From an uncultured Bacilli bacterium (GTDB taxonomy: Bacteria; Bacillota_I; Bacilli_A; RF39; UBA660): DNA of 7,204 nucleotides. The DNA is taken from NCBI GenBank assembly GCA_944351315.1, contig CALVPL010000020.1, positions 1 to 7,204 on the forward strand, given 5' to 3'. Each line of letters begins with the position of its first letter. Position 1 is the stretch's first letter. The notes beneath the pieces were generated by a model. It had not been told where the DNA came from and did not search any database. It saw only the letters and a list, made by a program, of their open reading frames with translations. This document shows, one piece after another, positions 4,222 through 7,204 of this stretch. The position numbers and the translations under genes were made by a program.

Positions 4222-5946
4222 GTGGAAAAAGAAACTTTAAAAAAAATTTTATATAAATATGGGTTTCATTCTTTAAATAAAGAACCTTTTTTGTATGTCA
4301 AAAATGAAGAAATAGGAATTTCTTTTTCATTTAAAGATCCTTTTTATGGAGAATTAAATCGAGTTTTTTTTCCAAAAAACATTGAAGAAGCAGAAGATTT
4401 TTTAGCTAAATACAGTTGGTATAAAAAAAATGGCCAAAAATATCAAGTAAATATCAAATTGTCTGATTATAAAAAAGAAGATCCAGATATAGTATTTGAA
4501 AAAGATAATAAAGTTTATTCATTAGAAGAATTAAAAAAAATTCCCGAAGAGAAAATTGAAATCTTAACTGTACCAAAAGAAGATAAATATATAAAAAAAT
4601 TAAAAAGAAGCTTATTACTCTTATTAGAAATAATTAAAGAAAAAATAAAAATTCAAGAAGACACCTATCAAAATTTAGGAAAATTAAGCACAAAATATTA
4701 TACAAAATACAATTATTATGAAAATTTAAAAAAAGAATTTTATAAATTAAAAGAAGCTCAATTCATAAAAGAAGAACCATTAGATCCGATGCCAGATATG
4801 ACTGAACAATTAACACAAATGGCTGAAGAAATAAAAGAAATAAATGATTCTCAAAAATTAGAAAGTCAAATAACAGTTTTTACTGAATTTATTGAAAAAT
4901 TAGAATTAAGTGAAAGTTTAATAAAAAATAAATACGAATTAATTCGACTTCCTTTAGAAATAGATCGTTTAAATAAAAAAATAGAAATACTTGAAAAAGC
5001 TATCAAAAGAAAAAAAGGTTGGTTTAATAAAAGAGAAAACATTGATGAAGAATTAAAGGAAATAGAAAAAGAAAGTATTGTCAATCAAATTGTTTCTTAT
5101 GAACAATATAAAGCAAATGAACAAAGTCGGGTGAAAGAAAAATATGCAATGGTTCCCGATTTAGATAAACGAACCGTAGGCGACTTTTTAATTGAATTTG
5201 ACAACTTGAAAGTTAAAGAACCAATTTTAGAAAAAGAAATAGAAGAAGAAAAACAGTATTCATATGAAGAGACCATGACTGAATTGGAGGAAAACTTTCA
5301 GAAACGATCAAGCGAAGAAAAAAGAATTTTAACTCTTTATCATTCTTTTATAAGACAAAGTTTAATAACTTCAAAATCTATTAGAGAAAAAGATGTTGAA
5401 GAATTTATAAATACGATTGAAAATCCGAATAACATATTAATGAAATTAAAATATTTTAAAAATATAGATACAAGTAGTACAAATAAGTGTATAGAATCAA
5501 TAAGAACTGAAATCGAAAAAATAAAATCGATAAAAGAAGATATTTTAAAAAGTGATATTAATGTGTTTTTTAAAGAAAACAAATATATTACCGCAGAAAA
5601 TTTTCTGGCCACTTCTACGAAAAGAATTTTATCACCTTCTCAAAATGATCAAGAAAATGATATAAATTATATTGCTCTAGTAAAAAAAGATACATATGTA
5701 TATTTTGCTCCGATTGAAATTACTTATGATTTAGAAAATGATGATACATTAATTCAAAAAAACAATCAACCATTTTTTTTGATTGATGTTCAAAAAAATC
5801 GCATTCATTCTGAAAATTCTGATATAATAAAAATAGTTCGATATCAAGCTGTAAAAGAAAAAGAAAATAATTTAACTATAGTAACAGATTTAAAACGAGG
5901 AAAAATAGATGAATATCGATATGTAACTATAGAAAGGAAAGAATAA
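4222..5946 (+). CDS. Large coiled-coil protein of unknown function
   Basis: I do not recognise this 574-residue protein. It has no signal peptide, membrane segment, nucleotide-binding motif or cysteine cluster. Residues 1-115 look like a small alpha/beta domain (YVKNEEIGISFSF, ELNRVFFP, EKDNKVYSLEELKK). Residues of about 120-185 and 195-300 are long Lys/Glu-rich helices with coiled-coil character, broken by a proline-rich hinge (EEPLDPMPDM) and by KRKKGWFNKREN. About 335-455 is helical again, and 455-574 is strand-rich (INYIALVKKDTYVYFAPIEI, QPFFLIDVQKNRIH, LTIVTDLKRGKIDEYRYVTI). I place the start at GTG 4222 because AGAGGT (4209-4214) lies 7 nt upstream and the promoter excludes ATG 4195. 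It is the first gene of an operon, and the next ATG follows its stop directly, so the HAAS-like membrane protein is its likely partner. A scaffold or cytoskeleton-like role is possible but unproven. Confidence 0.75.
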   Translation: MEKETLKKILYKYGFHSLNKEPFLYVKNEEIGISFSFKDPFYGELNRVFFPKNIEEAEDFLAKYSWYKKNGQKYQVNIKLSDYKKEDPDIVFEKDNKVYSLEELKKIPEEKIEILTVPKEDKYIKKLKRSLLLLLEIIKEKIKIQEDTYQNLGKLSTKYYTKYNYYENLKKEFYKLKEAQFIKEEPLDPMPDMTEQLTQMAEEIKEINDSQKLESQITVFTEFIEKLELSESLIKNKYELIRLPLEIDRLNKKIEILEKAIKRKKGWFNKRENIDEELKEIEKESIVNQIVSYEQYKANEQSRVKEKYAMVPDLDKRTVGDFLIEFDNLKVKEPILEKEIEEEKQYSYEETMTELEENFQKRSSEEKRILTLYHSFIRQSLITSKSIREKDVEEFINTIENPNNILMKLKYFKNIDTSSTNKCIESIRTEIEKIKSIKEDILKSDINVFFKENKYITAENFLATSTKRILSPSQNDQENDINYIALVKKDTYVYFAPIEITYDLENDDTLIQKNNQPFFLIDVQKNRIHSENSDIIKIVRYQAVKEKENNLTIVTDLKRGKIDEYRYVTIERKE

Positions 5947-6564
5947 ATGAATCAAGAAGAATTTATAAAAAAACTAAGAGATCGTTTAGAAATTTTTGAA
6001 GAAAGTGTAATTGACGAAGAAGTAAATTATTATTTAGAACAAATCGAAAAACAAAAAGATCAAAATTTAGAGGAAGAGCAAATTATTGCATCTTTTGGAG
6101 ATTTAGATACAATTCAAAAAAATATTTTTAAAAAGCATGGTATAAATCCTAGTAAAGTTTTAAAAAAGGAAGGATTTATTTACAAAAAATTTGAAGAATT
6201 ATTTCAAGTAATTCATCGAGTTGTAGATAGCATGTCAAAAAATTCTTTTCAAGAAAATCTCAAAATTCTTTTCGATTTGCTTATATTAATTGTCTTTATT
6301 TGTTTATTAAAAATACCGTTTATTTTAGTTCGAAATTTAGGAGATAGTTTGTTTGCTTATGTATCTATTCCTCTAATTTCTGAAATATGGGGAATCATTA
6401 TTGATTTAGTATATATTGTTGTAGCAGTTATGGTGTTTGTAAACATTTTTACAAAGTGGTTTAAAAATCTAAAAGTAAACAAAAAAATAAAAGGAAAAGC
6501 TCTTGATTCAATTTCTCTTGAAGATTCTAAACAAGAAAAAAACGAAAAAAGTAAGAACATATAG
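5947..6564 (+). CDS. HAAS/DUF1700-like membrane protein
   Basis: This 205-residue protein opens with a helical domain at residues 1-65 that fits the HAAS/DUF1700 pattern: NQEEFIKKLRDRLEIF, EVNYYLEQIE, EEQIIASFGDLDTIQKNI. Membrane segments follow at about 106-128 and 147-168, possibly with a third around 134-143, and then a basic, polar tail rich in Lys, Ser and Glu. HAAS-type domains are cytoplasmic modules thought to pass signals to membrane partners, and they usually lie beside PadR regulators. No PadR gene is present here. The ATG follows the previous stop with no gap. Its ribosome site AAGGA (5934-5938) lies inside the upstream gene, which implies translational coupling. The TAG stop is inside the terminator stem. 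Confidence 0.75.
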   Translation: MNQEEFIKKLRDRLEIFEESVIDEEVNYYLEQIEKQKDQNLEEEQIIASFGDLDTIQKNIFKKHGINPSKVLKKEGFIYKKFEELFQVIHRVVDSMSKNSFQENLKILFDLLILIVFICLLKIPFILVRNLGDSLFAYVSIPLISEIWGIIIDLVYIVVAVMVFVNIFTKWFKNLKVNKKIKGKALDSISLEDSKQEKNEKSKNI

Positions 6565-6585
6565 AAAGGTATATGTTTTTCTTTT
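6556..6585 (+). terminator. Terminator overlapping the stop codon of the HAAS-like gene
   Basis: AACATATA (6556-6563) pairs perfectly with TATATGTT (6570-6577) around a 6-nt loop, followed by TTTCTTTT. The stop TAG (6562-6564) straddles the 5' arm and loop. Confidence 0.75.
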
Positions 6586-6598
6586 GCAAAAAATATAC

Positions 6599-6627
6599 TT
6601 GATAAATTTAAAATTTTGTTGTAAGAT
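6599..6627 (+). promoter_or_regulatory. Promoter for the typA-like gene
   Basis: TTGATA (6599-6604) matches the -35 consensus at five of six positions and lies 17 bp before TAAGAT (6622-6627). The predicted start near 6634 gives a leader of about 26 nt with AAGGGGATGA (6646-6655) before ATG 6660. Confidence 0.6.
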
Positions 6628-6659
6628 CTTTAAAGTATTTTATTTAAGGGGATGAGTTT

Positions 6660-7204
6660 ATGGATAAAATTATTAATATTGCAGTCGTAGCTCACGTTGA
6701 TGCTGGAAAAAGTACATTAGTCGATGCTTTATTAAAACAAAACGGAGCTTTTAAAGCTCATGAAGATGTTGGCGAATTAATCATGGATAGTGATTCTATT
6801 GAAAAAGAAAGAGGAATCACCATTTATTCAAAAAATTGTTCAATTCATTATAAAGATTATAAAATTAACATTGTTGATACACCAGGCCATGCCGATTTTT
6901 CAAGTGAAGTAGAACGTGTCATTAAAACTGTAGATACAGTAGTTTTAATAGTTGATTCTAGTGAAGGTCCAATGCCTCAAACAAGATTTGTATTAAAAAA
7001 AGCTTTAGAGCAAAATTTAAGACCAATTTTATTTATAAATAAGATTGATAAAAATGATGCAAGACCAACAGAAGTTGTCGATATGACTTTCAATTTATTC
7101 ATGGAATTGAATGCTTCTGATGAACAATTAGATTTTCCAATTGTTTATGGTGTAGCTAAAGAAGGAAAATGTTCATTAAATCTTGATCATTTAGAAGATA
7201 CAGT
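6660..7204 (+). CDS. typA: TypA/BipA-type translational GTPase (3' truncated by the window)
   Basis: The visible 181 residues are the GTPase domain of a translation-factor GTPase. The motifs are AHVDAGKST (G1, residues 11-19), ERGITI (switch I, 50-55), DTPGH (G3, 73-77) and NKID (G4, 127-130). EGPMPQTRFVLKKAL (102-116), followed by RP-EVVD and LNASDEQLDFPIVYG (150-164), is diagnostic of TypA/BipA rather than EF-G, LepA or a Tet(M)-type protection protein. TypA binds the ribosome and supports growth under stress and cold. Full-length TypA is about 600 residues, so about two-thirds lies beyond the window. The sequence is divergent: the usual AHVDHGKTT reads AHVDAGKST and HADFGGEVER reads HADFSSEVER. 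The start is set by AAGGGGATGA (6646-6655). It has its own promoter. Confidence 0.9.
   Translation, partial: MDKIINIAVVAHVDAGKSTLVDALLKQNGAFKAHEDVGELIMDSDSIEKERGITIYSKNCSIHYKDYKINIVDTPGHADFSSEVERVIKTVDTVVLIVDSSEGPMPQTRFVLKKALEQNLRPILFINKIDKNDARPTEVVDMTFNLFMELNASDEQLDFPIVYGVAKEGKCSLNLDHLEDT

Noticed and set aside
4866..5612. Minus-strand open frames inside the coiled-coil gene
   Set aside because: They arise from A-rich Lys/Glu codons read as Phe/Leu/Ser on the other strand; no ribosome sites or promoters.
6357..6560. Minus-strand open frame inside the HAAS-like gene
   Set aside because: Shadow of a well-supported plus-strand gene, with low-complexity hydrophobic content.
1..7204. TGA read as tryptophan (mycoplasma-type code)
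   Set aside because: Every Trp in the recognised genes is TGG and no in-frame TGA occurs within them. TGA is not seen as a stop either, so the window does not show how TGA is used.

Overview
The window is strongly A+T-rich (by eye well below 35% G+C). It has Gram-positive-style signals throughout: Shine-Dalgarno sequences close to AGGAGG/GGTGAT, sigma-A-like promoters often with a TGn-extended -10 box, and compact U-tailed hairpin terminators. All tryptophans in the recognisable genes are TGG and no gene contains an in-frame TGA, so the standard bacterial code fits and a TGA=Trp mycoplasma code does not. A CotF-type spore coat protein, a divergent TypA, a HAAS/DUF1700-like membrane protein and a surface-protein tail ending in GGDGSESNPYQL together point to a low-GC member of the Bacilli. 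A gut-associated, Erysipelotrichales/RF39-like lineage is my inference; nothing in the window fixes the taxon.

Layout. Bases 1-255 hold the decayed 3' end of a surface-type protein gene, broken by stops, a frameshift and a 37-bp duplication-flanked hairpin that now resembles a terminator. A monocistronic six-helix membrane protein (329-1054) follows and ends in a terminator whose stem contains its stop codon. A second hairpin and a strong promoter then lead into an SPL-family (COG1533-type) radical SAM enzyme (1134-2021). Next is a two-gene unit: a 60-residue helical protein (2136-2318) and a CotF-like coat protein (2321-2578). A 41-residue single-pass membrane peptide (2702-2827) precedes a membrane-anchored thioredoxin-fold protein with a CGYC motif and a Lys/Thr-rich tail (2863-3555). 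A bidirectional terminator separates this from a convergent HdeD/DUF308-like membrane protein on the minus strand (3598-4131).

That gene is divergent from a two-gene operon (4222-6564). The two promoters share the same extended -10, arranged as a 10-bp inverted repeat. The operon encodes a 574-residue coiled-coil protein of unknown function and, with no gap, a HAAS/DUF1700-like two-helix membrane protein. The window ends inside a TypA/BipA-type translational GTPase (6660 to the edge).

Most units are one- or two-gene transcripts with their own promoters and terminators. The most interesting candidate is the coiled-coil/HAAS operon with its divergent DUF308 neighbour, because HAAS-type proteins are usually seen with a PadR regulator and none is present here. 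I see no CRISPR array, tRNA, rRNA, insertion sequence or phage gene.
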